DNA of 64,000 bases from an uncultured Colwellia sp. (GTDB lineage Bacteria > Pseudomonadota > Gammaproteobacteria > Enterobacterales > Alteromonadaceae). The DNA lies in NCBI GenBank assembly GCA_913063325.1, contig CAJXYE010000004.1, positions 58,202 to 122,201 of the forward strand, written 5' to 3'. Under the pieces are notes generated by a model. The model was not told where the DNA came from, did not search any database, and worked only from the letters and a program-made list of their open reading frames with translations. The translations under genes were made by a program, and so were the position numbers. Positions 51,588-61,867 of this stretch are shown piece after piece. How positions within the stretch are numbered: the stretch's first letter is position 1; the number at the start of each line of letters is the position of its first letter.

Positions 51588-53073
51588 TTAGCTGACCTTG
51601 AGTACTCTTTTTGATATCACTAAAGCAGTTAATTGGTAACAACAAGGACAATTCACTACCTGCGCCGTGAAGTGGATTAGCCGACAGCTTTAATGAGCCG
51701 CCAAGTAAGGTTATACGTGCTAAAAGTAAGGTAAGACCTTGCCCAAGGGTAGTACGTTCACTACAGCCAGTACCGTTATCTTGTACCTTAATGCATATCT
51801 GTTCATCATCTTGAAAAATACTTAAGTTAACTTCACTCGCATCAGCATGCTTAACAATATTTTGTAACGCTTCACTAATAACCCTCCATAGCAGTGTCGT
51901 TAGTTGCTTGCCCGGCTGCCAGCTATCAGGGTAATTCATAATGAGTGCAATATTATGTTGCAGCTGCCAATGATGGACAAACTCTATTAATTCAAGCCAT
52001 GACTTTGATTCTTGTAACCTGAGTGCTTCAATAGTCTGTTGCAACTCGGTAAATGCTTGCTGACACTGCCAGGTTATCTCGGGCAATAATTTTGCCACCT
52101 GCTCAGGTTGTTTAGCCAACAGCTTTTCACATAAAGCAACTTTTAGATTGGTGGCGAATAAGCGCTGCTTAACAGTATCATGTAACTCAATTGCCAATTG
52201 CTGCCTTTCTTGTTCAGCCGCTAAATTAGTTTCTTTAATTATCGCTTGTTGCAAACTATCAGCCATAATATTTAAGTCCTGAGAGCATAAAGCTAATTCG
52301 TCACTTGCATGGTCGACAATACGTTGATTAAAATTTCCTTGTTGCCATTGATGCACAGCCGAGGTGATTTTTTTTATGCGCCGATTAAGATAAAAAGCCA
52401 TGGCCAAAGCAAAAAATAAACAGGCAAAAAGCAAACTCATGACAAAACCAATAATACCTTTAACAACTTGTTTGAAGCCAAAAAACAGCCCGCTAAAGTT
52501 ATTACTCAGAATTCGCCTTTGTTTTATTACCAAAGCACCAATAATATTTTTATCTTCATCAATTAAGCTGATAGCAACAGTGACACCTTTATAGGGTTTT
52601 TCGGTACTAGTGCCAAAAAAATCTTTTCCAAGTAAAGCTTCAACCAAGTCTTCTCGTGCGTCTAGGCTTAATTGGGTAAAAAGATTACCCACCTGGTAAG
52701 TTGGCTGACCCAACTGACTAATGAGCTCACCATTTAAGTCAACTACGGCTAAATTATCAATAAATAATCGTAGATAAGGTTTTTTATCTATGGTGATCAA
52801 ATAGCCATCAGGCAAAATAAAATCAACGAAACTGGCTGTGATCATGTTGTTATGCGTTAGCTTAATTTCGTCTATTTCTAACTTTTTAATATTCTGCCTA
52901 AATTGCTGCTGCATGGTACTAATTTGCCATTTTTGCAGATACAGTTTACGCATGGCATCAGGTGAGATTAAAAACTTTAACAAAATATGTTGGGTGATAG
53001 CAGCCATAATAATTAAGCCGCCACACAAGAGTAATAATTTCCAAAACAATGATATTTTTAACTTAATTTTCAT
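51577..53073 (-). CDS. NarX/UhpB-type sensor histidine kinase
   Basis: This 498-residue kinase has a membrane helix near 12-32, a periplasmic domain to about 200, and a second helix (about 207-230, VMSLLFACLFFALAMAFYL). A HAMP linker leads to a HisKA_3 helix with AIELHDTVKQRLFA (His near 297). The ATPase domain has ALQNIVKHADASEVNL, DNGTGCS and GLTLLLARITLLGG. The periplasmic part holds a LISQLG-QPTY-type stretch but no known fold could be named. It is first in the pair with the NarL-type regulator. Confidence 0.92.
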   Translation of the reverse strand: MKIKLKISLFWKLLLLCGGLIIMAAITQHILLKFLISPDAMRKLYLQKWQISTMQQQFRQNIKKLEIDEIKLTHNNMITASFVDFILPDGYLITIDKKPYLRLFIDNLAVVDLNGELISQLGQPTYQVGNLFTQLSLDAREDLVEALLGKDFFGTSTEKPYKGVTVAISLIDEDKNIIGALVIKQRRILSNNFSGLFFGFKQVVKGIIGFVMSLLFACLFFALAMAFYLNRRIKKITSAVHQWQQGNFNQRIVDHASDELALCSQDLNIMADSLQQAIIKETNLAAEQERQQLAIELHDTVKQRLFATNLKVALCEKLLAKQPEQVAKLLPEITWQCQQAFTELQQTIEALRLQESKSWLELIEFVHHWQLQHNIALIMNYPDSWQPGKQLTTLLWRVISEALQNIVKHADASEVNLSIFQDDEQICIKVQDNGTGCSERTTLGQGLTLLLARITLLGGSLKLSANPLHGAGSELSLLLPINCFSDIKKSTQGQLNDN

Positions 53074-53108
53074 GGAGTAATTTTTTATCTGAATGCGCCT
53101 AACGCCGC

Positions 53109-54446
53109 TTAATAAGGCCGTGGACTCTCTTTAATGATGCTCATTTGTGTAAACATCGCCTTAACCACTGAAATTTCACTATCGCCGTTACTATCAGCAA
53201 ATAACCTGAGTTTACGTTTAGCTTTTCTGCTGCTATGACGGTGCAAAGCGTAATCATACCATAATGTTTTTAATTGCTGCTTTTTAGCCTGACCCGCTTC
53301 AATCACCAAAACTTGGCCACTTTTATGTTCCGTATGCGCCGGCCATACCACGCCATTATGTAGCGCAGCAACATCATCCATAGCAGAATGACCAATAACC
53401 AGGGTATCTGCATTATACTTTGCCAATATTTTAGCTAATTGCTGCTCGTTTGGCGTGTTTTTTCTCTTTTCTCTCAACTGGCCACGAAACCATATCAGCC
53501 CTTCTTTACCTAAGGTTAAATCAAGTAATGGTGTTTGTTCTGCCCTGTATTTCGAGCGTTCTGCTTGCTGCTGATAATACTGCCAAACACTTATATTAAG
53601 CTGAGCAAGTGAATATTCACTGTCAAGATGCTCAACTGATAAGCCCCCATGAGTAAATAAGTAGTTGCCCAAGCGAAGAATAATAGGCCGACTTCTTAAC
53701 CACTTACCCAATACAGTTTCTGTTCCGTAAGGTGAAGTAGATAAGTCATTCGTCATAGCAAAGGTTTTTGCGCGCATATCGGCATTTAACCGTGAATGAT
53801 TGCCTGTTAATTGATAGTGCTCATGATTGCCCAGTAAAACATGCACTCTGCCGCCAGCTAATTCTGCTTGCTGCGATAACTGGTACAACCGCCATAGAAC
53901 AGAAAAATCCGCGGGGCCTTTATCAACACTATCACCAGTAACCACTATTTGGTTATCCTGCCATTGCCAGTGCCCTTCATCATCAACAATAGCCATTTCC
54001 ACTAAAATACTATTGAGGTAGTTAATATCACCGTGAATATCGCTCAGTACCAAAATATTATCTGCTAATTTATCTTCTTCAATAACGGCATTATTCGATA
54101 TTTTAGACCAAGAAAATTGGTGATTTTTGTCTTGGCAATTAATGTTAACTTCTTGCTCACTAACCTTGCGACTGTAGGCTTGGTCAAGACAATAATAATG
54201 TACAGTGCTCGTATCATCGTTATGCTGCTCGACTATAGGTGCAGCAAAAGGGTATACACTGAAATTAGCCTTATCGTTTGCTCCGCTATATGACAACTTC
54301 ATTGAAATTGAGTTGAAGAAGTACAACTTATAATAACTACCAGAAGGCGTTAACGTCACTTTAGCGCTGGCGATAAGTGCTATGATGAATGTTACAAGCA
54401 ATATCAATATGCCAAATACAGTCTTCTTTAATAAATTTTTTCGCAT
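53109..54446 (-). CDS. Metallophosphoesterase (Shewanella-like phosphatase type)
   Basis: From the ATG at 54446 this is a 445-residue protein with an N-terminal membrane anchor (about 9-27). Phosphatase motifs are present: LSDIHGDINYLNSIL (Asp and His), VVTGDSVDKGPAD, LLGNHEHYQL, and later VIGHSAMDD and FTHGGLSVEH. The full set of PPP-family metal ligands is there, with GDSVDKG in place of GDxVDRG. Such proteins are exported phosphatases similar to Shewanella-like phosphatases. ACGGAAA precedes the ATG; an in-frame start at 54503 adds 19 residues and is less likely. It is transcribed leftward, alone. Confidence 0.85.
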   Translation of the reverse strand: MRKNLLKKTVFGILILLVTFIIALIASAKVTLTPSGSYYKLYFFNSISMKLSYSGANDKANFSVYPFAAPIVEQHNDDTSTVHYYCLDQAYSRKVSEQEVNINCQDKNHQFSWSKISNNAVIEEDKLADNILVLSDIHGDINYLNSILVEMAIVDDEGHWQWQDNQIVVTGDSVDKGPADFSVLWRLYQLSQQAELAGGRVHVLLGNHEHYQLTGNHSRLNADMRAKTFAMTNDLSTSPYGTETVLGKWLRSRPIILRLGNYLFTHGGLSVEHLDSEYSLAQLNISVWQYYQQQAERSKYRAEQTPLLDLTLGKEGLIWFRGQLREKRKNTPNEQQLAKILAKYNADTLVIGHSAMDDVAALHNGVVWPAHTEHKSGQVLVIEAGQAKKQQLKTLWYDYALHRHSSRKAKRKLRLFADSNGDSEISVVKAMFTQMSIIKESPRPY

Positions 54447-54644
54447 TCTGATTTCCGTTAATGAACTTCTAAGCAATGTTACTGTTTTTATCAGAATAGG
54501 CACTGGTCTATAGACCAGTAGAAAAAAATTTCTATAAAAACATCCTAAACGCTGATCTCGATCAAGTACTTGAGTAAATTAGTCAGGTACTATCATCACA
54601 TAATTATTGATTTGAACTTAAATTAAAAATAACTGGAGTAAATT

Positions 54645-54758
54645 ATGGGTTGTTGTGGTGGATGTGGTGGCGAAGGCCATGATGAGAAAAAAGAGCAAGA
54701 ACAAGCTCAATCTCAAGAAAAATCAACAGAACAAACTGAAACAGCAGAGAAAGAGTAA
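54645..54758 (+). CDS. Small Cys/Gly-rich protein (37 aa)
   Basis: The reading frame encodes MGCCGGCGGEGHDEKK followed by a Gln/Glu/Ser/Thr-rich tail ending TETAEKE. GGAG at 54635-54638 lies 6 nt before the ATG, and a terminator follows at 54836, so the gene looks genuine. The CCGGCGG start, with three cysteines in seven residues, recalls the small CCGSCS-motif proteins annotated in related bacteria and could bind a metal. The tail is acidic and disordered. No function is known; the family link is from memory and approximate. Confidence 0.7.
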   Translation: MGCCGGCGGEGHDEKKEQEQAQSQEKSTEQTETAEKE

Positions 54759-54835
54759 CTAAGTAAAATTACTCTTCTTGTCCCGGGCTCGCTCAGTTTT
54801 CATTACCTTAGCTATATCAGTAAAGGTAATACTGA

Positions 54836-54868
54836 AAAACCACTTAACGTCCAAGTTCAGTGGTTTTT
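54836..54868 (+). terminator. Terminator after the small Cys/Gly-rich gene
   Basis: AAACCACT (54837-54844) pairs with AGTGGTTT (54859-54866) and is followed by five or more T. It lies 78 bp past the small gene's stop. A separate inverted repeat (ATTACCTT/AAGGTAAT) precedes it at 54802-54830. Confidence 0.85.
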
Positions 54869-54899
54869 TTATGTGTTAATTCACCAACTAAAGAAGAGC

Positions 54900-56729
54900 C
54901 TACCCTTGATTATGCTCTTTGATCAGCGCAAGGAACGGCTGTCCATAACGAGATAATTTCACATCACCGATACCGCTAATGCTCAGCATTTCACGTGAAG
55001 TTTTTGGCTGTACCCGTGCCAATTCAGATAAAGTAGCGTCATTGAAAACAATAAAAGGTGCAATATCTTCACCATCAGCAATGGCTTTACGCAGTTCGCG
55101 TAATTTGGCAAATAAAACACGGTCGTAGCTTTTTTGTGGTGCTTTTTCTTGCCAGTAACTGGCTTTTTGTAGACGTGGGCTAGCTAACATCAAAGGCTCT
55201 TGCGCTTTTAATACCACGCCTGATGCTTGTGTTAAACATAAAATTGATTCTTGCTCAATATCTTGCTGCAAATAGCCTAAGTGTATTAACTGGCCAATAA
55301 TAGAGAACCAGTAACCTGCGGTTTTACCTTTGCCAATACCAAAAGTAGAGACTTTATCATGGGCTAATTTTTTAACTTTATCGTTAAGTTCGCCACGTAA
55401 CACAGCAATTACATGATTGATATTACCTTGCTGTGCAATTCGATACACACATGACAGTACTTTTTGTGCTTCGATCGTGCCATCAAATTGACTAGGCGGA
55501 TCTAGGCAAATATCACAATTGCCACAACCTTTTTCGGTATATTCGGCAAAATAATTCAGCACTACCTGCCTTCGACAGGTTTGCGCATCAATAAAAGCAT
55601 CCATAGCTGCAAAGCGCTGCATTTCAACCTTGACTCGCTGTGGATTATCACCTTCACTAATCCGCTTTTTAATTCGATTAACATCTTTCTCGTCAACTAA
55701 AAATAAAGCTTCTGCATCTAAGCCATCACGACCTGCACGGCCAATTTCTTGATAATACGACTCTAAGGTACGTGGGGGCTCAAAATGTATAACATAACGC
55801 ACATTAGGTTTATTAATGCCTAAGCCAAAAGCAACCGTGGCGACCACTATCTGAATATTATCTTTAGTAAAACCTTCTTGTACTATTGAGCGGATCTCAT
55901 TTTCTAAGCCCGCATGATAAGCAGCGCAATTTATGCCACTAGCAGCTAAGTACTTAGCTAATTTTTCGACTTGCCAACGACTATTACAATAGATAATACC
56001 GCTATCTTCACCCTTCTTTTTGATATAACCCAGTAACTGTTTCTCACCGTTATATTTGGGTGCTAAGGTAAATCGAATGTTAGGTCGATCAAAGCTATCA
56101 AGATGAATATAGGGGTTTGGTAGCGCAAGTTGATTCAAAATATCTTTACGAGTAGTCACATCAGCCGTGGCAGTTAACGCCATCACAGGCACTGTAGGGA
56201 AATTTTGTTTCAAGCATTGCAGCTTAGTATACGCGGGTCTGAAATCATGTCCCCACTGAGAAATACAATGTGCTTCATCTATAGCAAACAAACTTAACTG
56301 CAACTGGCTCAAGCTTTGTAAGAAGTAATAATTAGTTAAACGCTCAGGTGCAACATATAGTAGTTTAATTTCACCTCGCCCTAAACGAGCAAATATATCA
56401 CTGATTTCACTTTGCTCAAGACTAGAGTTAATAAACGCCGCAGATATTCCTTGCCTAGTTAGGCCGTCTACTTGGTCTTTCATTAAGGCAATCAAAGGCG
56501 AAATAACGATAGTCACACCGGGCAATAAGACTGCGGGCAGCTGATAACATAAGGACTTACCACCACCAGTAGGCATCAACACTAATGAATCTTGCCCTTG
56601 CAACAAACTGTTGATAATTTTAGCTTGTCCTTCACGAAAACTCTCATAACCGAAGTGATGCTTTAAGGTGTCGAGCAATAATGAATTATCTGCTGTGTTG
56701 TCTTGTGTAGTGGCTACTAGGGAGTTCAA
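54900..56729 (-). CDS. recQ: ATP-dependent DNA helicase RecQ
   Basis: This 609-residue 3'-5' helicase acts in recombination repair and at stalled forks. Visible motifs are Walker [17 protein letters not shown], the DEAH box [18 protein letters not shown], motif [12 protein letters not shown], the zinc-binding cysteines CRRQ...[10 protein letters not shown], the winged helix, and a C-terminal HRDC domain ([26 protein letters not shown]). Length equals E. coli RecQ. It is monocistronic. The 276-bp gap before rarD contains an overlapping ORF that I do not regard as a gene. Confidence 0.96.
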   Translation of the reverse strand: MNSLVATTQDNTADNSLLLDTLKHHFGYESFREGQAKIINSLLQGQDSLVLMPTGGGKSLCYQLPAVLLPGVTIVISPLIALMKDQVDGLTRQGISAAFINSSLEQSEISDIFARLGRGEIKLLYVAPERLTNYYFLQSLSQLQLSLFAIDEAHCISQWGHDFRPAYTKLQCLKQNFPTVPVMALTATADVTTRKDILNQLALPNPYIHLDSFDRPNIRFTLAPKYNGEKQLLGYIKKKGEDSGIIYCNSRWQVEKLAKYLAASGINCAAYHAGLENEIRSIVQEGFTKDNIQIVVATVAFGLGINKPNVRYVIHFEPPRTLESYYQEIGRAGRDGLDAEALFLVDEKDVNRIKKRISEGDNPQRVKVEMQRFAAMDAFIDAQTCRRQVVLNYFAEYTEKGCGNCDICLDPPSQFDGTIEAQKVLSCVYRIAQQGNINHVIAVLRGELNDKVKKLAHDKVSTFGIGKGKTAGYWFSIIGQLIHLGYLQQDIEQESILCLTQASGVVLKAQEPLMLASPRLQKASYWQEKAPQKSYDRVLFAKLRELRKAIADGEDIAPFIVFNDATLSELARVQPKTSREMLSISGIGDVKLSRYGQPFLALIKEHNQG

Positions 56730-57005
56730 GAAGTTGTCGTCTATGTTTCTTAGGAGTAATACCGCTATTTTAACTCAGCGATGCAATGAAAACCTAGCAC
56801 AGAAAAATATATTTATATTACGGATGAGATCACTCAGTTACTTAGGCAGTAAAGGGACAAGTATTAACAAGTTTACAGTGCATAAAGTGATGACTGCTTT
56901 ATTAATACTAGAACTCATTCATGTCATGTTATTATTCTGCTTTCTCTACCCAATTGATTACTACTCTTTAGCTAATCAATACCTATATAGTTGAATAAAT
57001 AACTT

Positions 57006-57908
57006 ATGAGCTCAGTCAATCCACATCAACTTGAAGACAATAGTAGTCGTAACGGTGCTTTAGCTGCATTAAGTGCATATCTGCTATGGGGTTTTGCGCC
57101 AATATATTTCAAATTACTCACCGCCATTGAGCCCAGTGAAATAATGATGCACAGAGTAATTTGGTCAACTGTATTTTTGTTAATGATGATCATCGTCATG
57201 AAGAAGTGGACACAGCTAGTGGCTATTTTCAAACAACCTAAAATATTATTACAATTATCTTTGTCAGCGAGCTTTCTTGCCGTGAACTGGTTTTTGTTCA
57301 TCTGGGCGGTAAACAACAATCATTTACTTGATGCCAGTTTAGGTTATTACATTAATCCATTGTTTAACGTGATATTAGGCATGATATTTTTTCATGAACG
57401 TTTACGTCGTAATCAATTAATAGCGGTTGGTTTAGCTCTGCTTGGCGTATTAATACAACTCTTTGCTTTGGGGACTTTACCAATCATCTCACTTGCTTTA
57501 GCCAGTACCTTTGCAATTTATGGCTTAATTAGAAAGAAACTCCCGATTAATTCCTTCATCGGATTATTCATTGAATCACTGTTTATGCTACCTATCGCCC
57601 TTATTTATTGGTTTTTCTTTGTTGAAAGCAGTACAAGTAATATGACGATAAATACCGCTAGTTTAAATTTCACCTTGATCATGGCAGGTATAGTGACAAC
57701 AGCACCTTTATTGTTCTTTACTATCGCAGCTAAAAGGTTAGCGCTGTCTACCTTAGGCTTTTTTCAATACTTAGGTCCAAGTATTATGTTTTTATTGGCG
57801 ACATTTTATTATCAAGAAACAATGAAAAGTGCTGAATTAATTACCTTTGTATTCATTTGGGCGGCATTAATACTCTATAGCCTTGACTCATTGAAAAAGC
57901 GGGCTTAA
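57006..57908 (+). CDS. rarD: RarD-type EamA permease
   Basis: This 300-residue inner-membrane protein has ten hydrophobic helices in two EamA repeats. It begins with NGALAALSAYLLWGFAPIYFKLL and has the RarD signature NWFLFIWAVNNNHLLDASLGYYINPLFNVILG and LSTLGFFQYLGPSIMFLLATF (in part). RarD proteins, once linked to chloramphenicol sensitivity, probably export small metabolites. It is monocistronic, with a bidirectional hairpin after it. Confidence 0.93.
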   Translation: MSSVNPHQLEDNSSRNGALAALSAYLLWGFAPIYFKLLTAIEPSEIMMHRVIWSTVFLLMMIIVMKKWTQLVAIFKQPKILLQLSLSASFLAVNWFLFIWAVNNNHLLDASLGYYINPLFNVILGMIFFHERLRRNQLIAVGLALLGVLIQLFALGTLPIISLALASTFAIYGLIRKKLPINSFIGLFIESLFMLPIALIYWFFFVESSTSNMTINTASLNFTLIMAGIVTTAPLLFFTIAAKRLALSTLGFFQYLGPSIMFLLATFYYQETMKSAELITFVFIWAALILYSLDSLKKRA

Positions 57909-57926
57909 ATTGACAAGTTCCCTTTA

Positions 57927-57956
57927 AAAAAATAGCGCTTAAAAGCGCTATTTTAT
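57927..57956. terminator. Bidirectional terminator between rarD and the PleD-like gene
   Basis: AAAATAGCGCTT (57929-57940) pairs with AAGCGCTATTTT (57943-57954) with A or T runs on both sides. It serves two convergent genes. Confidence 0.88.
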
Positions 57957-57974
57957 CTTTACACAGTAAGTTAA

Positions 57975-59234
57975 TTACTCTTCCAGCTCTGCGCCTGAAA
58001 TGACCACTTGGTTACGACCATTTTCTTTTGCTAAATACAGCGCATTATCAGCCTCGCTCATTTGCTTAGAAAGAGAGTCTTGGCTATCAAACACTACACC
58101 TAGACTTAATGTTATTGATATTGTCTGGTCTCCTGCGGGAATATTAGAAACCGCAATATCTCGTCTGAAATCATCGAGTCTATTATATAAATTGTCTTGG
58201 TCAACACCGTGAATCAATACGGAAAACTCCTCCCCACCTAAACGTGCAGTTAATCCTGTGCCAAAGTGTTTACGCATATAAAGTGCAATAACTTTAAGCA
58301 CCTGATCACCGGCGTCATGACCATAGTTATCATTTACTTTCTTAAAGAAGTCGATATCTATCATGGCTAAACAGTAAGGTACTTTTTTAGTAATATATTC
58401 TTTAACTCGTAGCTCAGCACTACGGAAAAAGGAGCGTCTGTTAGCCAAGTCTGTTAAATAGTCCGTATTCGCAGCATGCTGAATTTTGGCAATATTATTT
58501 AAACTCTCAATATTTTGAGTGATACGACAATAAAACTCTTCAGGGCAAAAAGGCTTACGTAAGAAATCATCGGCGCCATTTTTTATAAAACGAGCTGAAT
58601 GAATACCATTACTTGCACCTGAAATGCCTATCACTGCAAGTTGCTCACGAGTATAAATACGGCGAATTTCATTGGTCAGTTCAATGCCGTCCATTTTAGG
58701 CATCTCTAAATCGGTAATGACCATTTTAATATTTTTATGCTGAGCTAGCTTTTCTAGTGCTTGCACACCATCATTTGCCGTGATGACATTAAAGTTACGA
58801 CGTTTTAATAATTCAACAATATGATTTCGTGCTGCTGATGAGTCATCAACCACTAAAATAGTATTTTGATTGTTGGTAAGTTGCCAGCTCAAGACTCGCT
58901 TTAAATATAAAAATGCTTGGCTATTTTCTTTCGGGATATAATCAATGACGGGTTGCGATAGTATTTTTTGGCGTGTTTCATCATCCATTTTTCCGGTCAT
59001 GACAATGCCAGGGATACCATGTGACAGTACACAAGCTATCGCCTCACCATCTAACGCATCGGGCAAAGCATAATCGATAGTAGCGGCAAAAAAGTCAGTA
59101 TCAGATGATAAGATATTTTCAACCTGAGCCAAATCAGTGGCAATAACCACATCAAACTTTAACGAACGGGCTATCTGCTTGATAACGGTCGCTATCGGCT
59201 TACTGTCTTCTACTACTAATAATCTTTGAGACAT
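57975..59234 (-). CDS. PleD-like diguanylate cyclase with two receiver domains
   Basis: From the ATG at 59234 this is 419 residues. Two receivers come first: residues 1-115 (VVEDSKPIATVIKQ, Asp in ATIDYALPDA) and about 122-245 (ILVVDDSSAARNHIVELL, ITDLEMPKMDGIELT, DDFLRKPF). Then a GGDEF domain has an active GGEEF (near residue 335) and NDNYGHDAGD. Both receivers keep the phospho-Asp. The order is as in PleD. AAGGTG precedes the ATG; an in-frame start at 59294 adds 20 residues. It is 81 bp downstream of uvrD, with no kinase beside it. Confidence 0.92.
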   Translation of the reverse strand: MSQRLLVVEDSKPIATVIKQIARSLKFDVVIATDLAQVENILSSDTDFFAATIDYALPDALDGEAIACVLSHGIPGIVMTGKMDDETRQKILSQPVIDYIPKENSQAFLYLKRVLSWQLTNNQNTILVVDDSSAARNHIVELLKRRNFNVITANDGVQALEKLAQHKNIKMVITDLEMPKMDGIELTNEIRRIYTREQLAVIGISGASNGIHSARFIKNGADDFLRKPFCPEEFYCRITQNIESLNNIAKIQHAANTDYLTDLANRRSFFRSAELRVKEYITKKVPYCLAMIDIDFFKKVNDNYGHDAGDQVLKVIALYMRKHFGTGLTARLGGEEFSVLIHGVDQDNLYNRLDDFRRDIAVSNIPAGDQTISITLSLGVVFDSQDSLSKQMSEADNALYLAKENGRNQVVISGAELEE

Positions 59235-59315
59235 CACAACACCTTTATATTTTAAATGAGCTATTTTTTGGTTGTACATTCCAACGCTAAACAAGTGTTC
59301 AATGACAGTACCGTA

Positions 59316-61490
59316 CTAAACGGCTTGTAGGTTGGCATATTCCACCACTAACCACTTACTACCTACATCAGCAAAATTCACCTGAATACGTGACTGAGCA
59401 CCACTGCCTTCATAGTTAAGTACAACGCCTTCACCAAACTTAGCATGTTTAACCTGTTGTCCCAACTTAAAACCAGTATTTTCAAAGGTTTCAAGTGTAA
59501 ATGTATTTGAAAATTTACCCACTTTGCTCGGCCGTTTTACTTGCGACTGCATACGAATTTCTTCTATGCACTCTTCAGGTAATTCACGTAAAAAACGACT
59601 CGCTTTATGAAATTTTTCCTGTCCATATAAGCGACGACTTTCAGCGTGGCATAAGTATAGCTTACTCATGGCTCTTGTCATGCCGACATAACATAAGCGA
59701 CGCTCTTCTTCTAAGCGGCCTATTTCTTCAACCGATTGTTGAGAGGGGAACATGCCTTCTTCAAGGCCAGCGATAAAGACTAAAGGGAATTCTAAACCTT
59801 TAGCTGAATGCATTGTCATTAACTGCACGGCTGCTTCAAATTCATCAGCTTGTGATTCTCCAGACTCTAATGATGCATGCGTTAAAAAAGAAGTTAATGG
59901 TGTTTGCTCTTCTAGTAATTCAGAATCAGGAACATGGGTTTGACAAGCTGTTACTAACTCGTTTAAGTTTTCTATGCGTTGTTCGGCACGCTCACCTTTT
60001 TCAGCTTGATACATAGCTTTTAGGCCACTATGGCTAATGATAAAGTTAGCTTGCTGATCTAAATCTAAGTTACAAGTATCATCTTCTAATTGATCAATAA
60101 GTTGGATAAACGCAGTAATCGTTTTAGCGCCCCTGCCCTTCAACTCTTCTGCTTGTAACATGTGCTGACAAGCCTGCCACATTGTTACTTCTTTGCCTCG
60201 TGCTGCATCACGTACTAACGATAAGGTTTGATTACCAATACCACGTGTTGGTGTATTAATAATACGTTCAAAAGCGGCATCATCATCGCGATTGTTAATT
60301 AAACGCATATAAGCTAATGCATCTCTGACTTCTTGACGCTCGAAGAAACGTTGCCCACCGTAAATACGGTAAGGTAATTGCCCTTGCAATAACGCTTCTT
60401 CAAGTAAGCGTGATTGTGCATTTGAGCGATACAATATCGCTATTTCATCAAGTTTACCGCCATCTTCGCGCCATTTTTTGATACGGCCTGCTATAAATCG
60501 TGCTTCATCAATTTCATTAAAAGCGGTATAAATTGATATTTTTTCGCCTGCTTCTCCATCAGTCCACAACTCTTTACCCATGCGGTTAGTATTGTTGCAA
60601 ATTAATTGGTTCGCAGCTTTCAATATATTAGCGGTAGAGCGATAATTCTGTTCAAGACGAATAGTTTTCGCATCGTCATACTCTTTGAGAAAACGTTCGA
60701 TATTTTCAATTTTTGCACCGCGCCAGCCATAAATGGATTGGTCGTCATCTCCGACAATCATGACCTTGCTGCGAGCTTTACCCAGCATAGTAAGCCATGC
60801 ATATTGAATCGCATTAGTATCTTGAAATTCATCCACCAAAATATGACCAAAGCGTTGTTGGTAGTGATCTAATAAGGCAGGATTTTTTAACCACAACTCA
60901 TGCGCACGCAATAATAATTCAGCAAAATCAACTAAGCCCGATCTATCACAGGTTTCTTGGTAAGCCTTATACACTTTAACAAACAACTCTTCTGTTGGAT
61001 CGAACTGAGCATCAATATGTTGCGGGCGAAGACCTTCATCTTTTTTGCCATTGATATACCAAACAAATTGTTTAGGAGGCCATTTTTTCTCATCAAGTTC
61101 TAGTGACCTAACTATTCTTTTGATTAGACGTAATTGATCATCGCTGTCTAGAACTTGGAAGCTTTGTGGCAAGTTAGCTTCTTGAAAATGCATACGTAAT
61201 AAACGATGGGCTAAACCATGAAAGGTACCTATCCACATGCCGTGCGTATTGCCATTAGTGACTTGCTCTACACGCGCACGCATCTCTGCTGCTGCTTTAT
61301 TGGTAAAGGTTACCGCCAAGATACTATGTGAAGAAGCGCCTTCAACTTGCATTAGCCAAGCAATACGTTGTACTAATACTCGAGTTTTACCACTACCTGC
61401 GCCTGCTAAGATAAGCATATTTTGTTTTGGCGCTGCAACGACGTCACGCTGTTTATCATTAAGAGAGTCGAGTAATTCTGAAACGTCCAT
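59316..61490 (-). CDS. uvrD: DNA helicase II, UvrD
   Basis: This 724-residue superfamily 1 helicase removes cut strands in nucleotide-excision and mismatch repair. Motifs in order: LAGAGSGKTRVLVQRI (Walker A), ILVDEFQDTN, VGDDDQSIYGWRGA, LEQNYRSTANIL, TMHSAKGLEFPLVF and YVGMTRAMSKLYL, ending with the UvrD C-terminal GQQVKHAKFGEGVVLNYEG Tudor-like part. Length is normal (E. coli 720). A LexA box lies 104 bp upstream of the start. Confidence 0.97.
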   Translation of the reverse strand: MDVSELLDSLNDKQRDVVAAPKQNMLILAGAGSGKTRVLVQRIAWLMQVEGASSHSILAVTFTNKAAAEMRARVEQVTNGNTHGMWIGTFHGLAHRLLRMHFQEANLPQSFQVLDSDDQLRLIKRIVRSLELDEKKWPPKQFVWYINGKKDEGLRPQHIDAQFDPTEELFVKVYKAYQETCDRSGLVDFAELLLRAHELWLKNPALLDHYQQRFGHILVDEFQDTNAIQYAWLTMLGKARSKVMIVGDDDQSIYGWRGAKIENIERFLKEYDDAKTIRLEQNYRSTANILKAANQLICNNTNRMGKELWTDGEAGEKISIYTAFNEIDEARFIAGRIKKWREDGGKLDEIAILYRSNAQSRLLEEALLQGQLPYRIYGGQRFFERQEVRDALAYMRLINNRDDDAAFERIINTPTRGIGNQTLSLVRDAARGKEVTMWQACQHMLQAEELKGRGAKTITAFIQLIDQLEDDTCNLDLDQQANFIISHSGLKAMYQAEKGERAEQRIENLNELVTACQTHVPDSELLEEQTPLTSFLTHASLESGESQADEFEAAVQLMTMHSAKGLEFPLVFIAGLEEGMFPSQQSVEEIGRLEEERRLCYVGMTRAMSKLYLCHAESRRLYGQEKFHKASRFLRELPEECIEEIRMQSQVKRPSKVGKFSNTFTLETFENTGFKLGQQVKHAKFGEGVVLNYEGSGAQSRIQVNFADVGSKWLVVEYANLQAV

Positions 61491-61593
61491 AGGGTTAAAA
61501 CCTTTGTTGAAGTGGTATTATCTAATAAGGTAGATGTGGCATAAAACGAAAAGCAAAAGTATATCACTATTTAAGATTTGGTGTTGTGCTTTG

Positions 61594-61609
61594 CTGTTTA
61601 TTTTTACAG
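61594..61609. promoter_or_regulatory. LexA (SOS) box upstream of uvrD
   Basis: CTGTTTATTTTTACAG matches the LexA consensus CTGT-N8-ACAG exactly, with an AT-rich spacer. It is 104 bp upstream of the uvrD start, consistent with SOS control as in E. coli. In the rest of the 377-bp gap between uvrD and the next kinase (61491-61867) I see nothing else. Confidence 0.75.
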
Positions 61610-61867
61610 TGCTATATAAGAAAACTAAGCAAACTTGTTGCATTATATTTACTTAATTAACGTAAGAGACACAATTTAACTCGCTACTATTATTCAAACT
61701 CGCTACACTGTTTTGATATTCACGGAATGAAACTAAAACAATAGGGATAAATAAGCTTATATAATAAAGGTATAAGGCTGATCTCACTATCAGTTCAGTT
61801 TCAAAAAATATGATACATTTTCCCGTAATCTCATTCATGTTATCCCGATTTAATTTAGAGAAATTTC

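Noticed and set aside
56668..56994. Plus-strand ORF of 108 residues overlapping the recQ start and the gap before rarD
   Set aside because: It is antisense to recQ over its first part, has no ribosome site, and the sequence shows no family features.
61653..61838. Minus-strand 61-residue ORF in the uvrD upstream gap
   Set aside because: No ribosome site or recognisable feature; AT-rich chance ORF.
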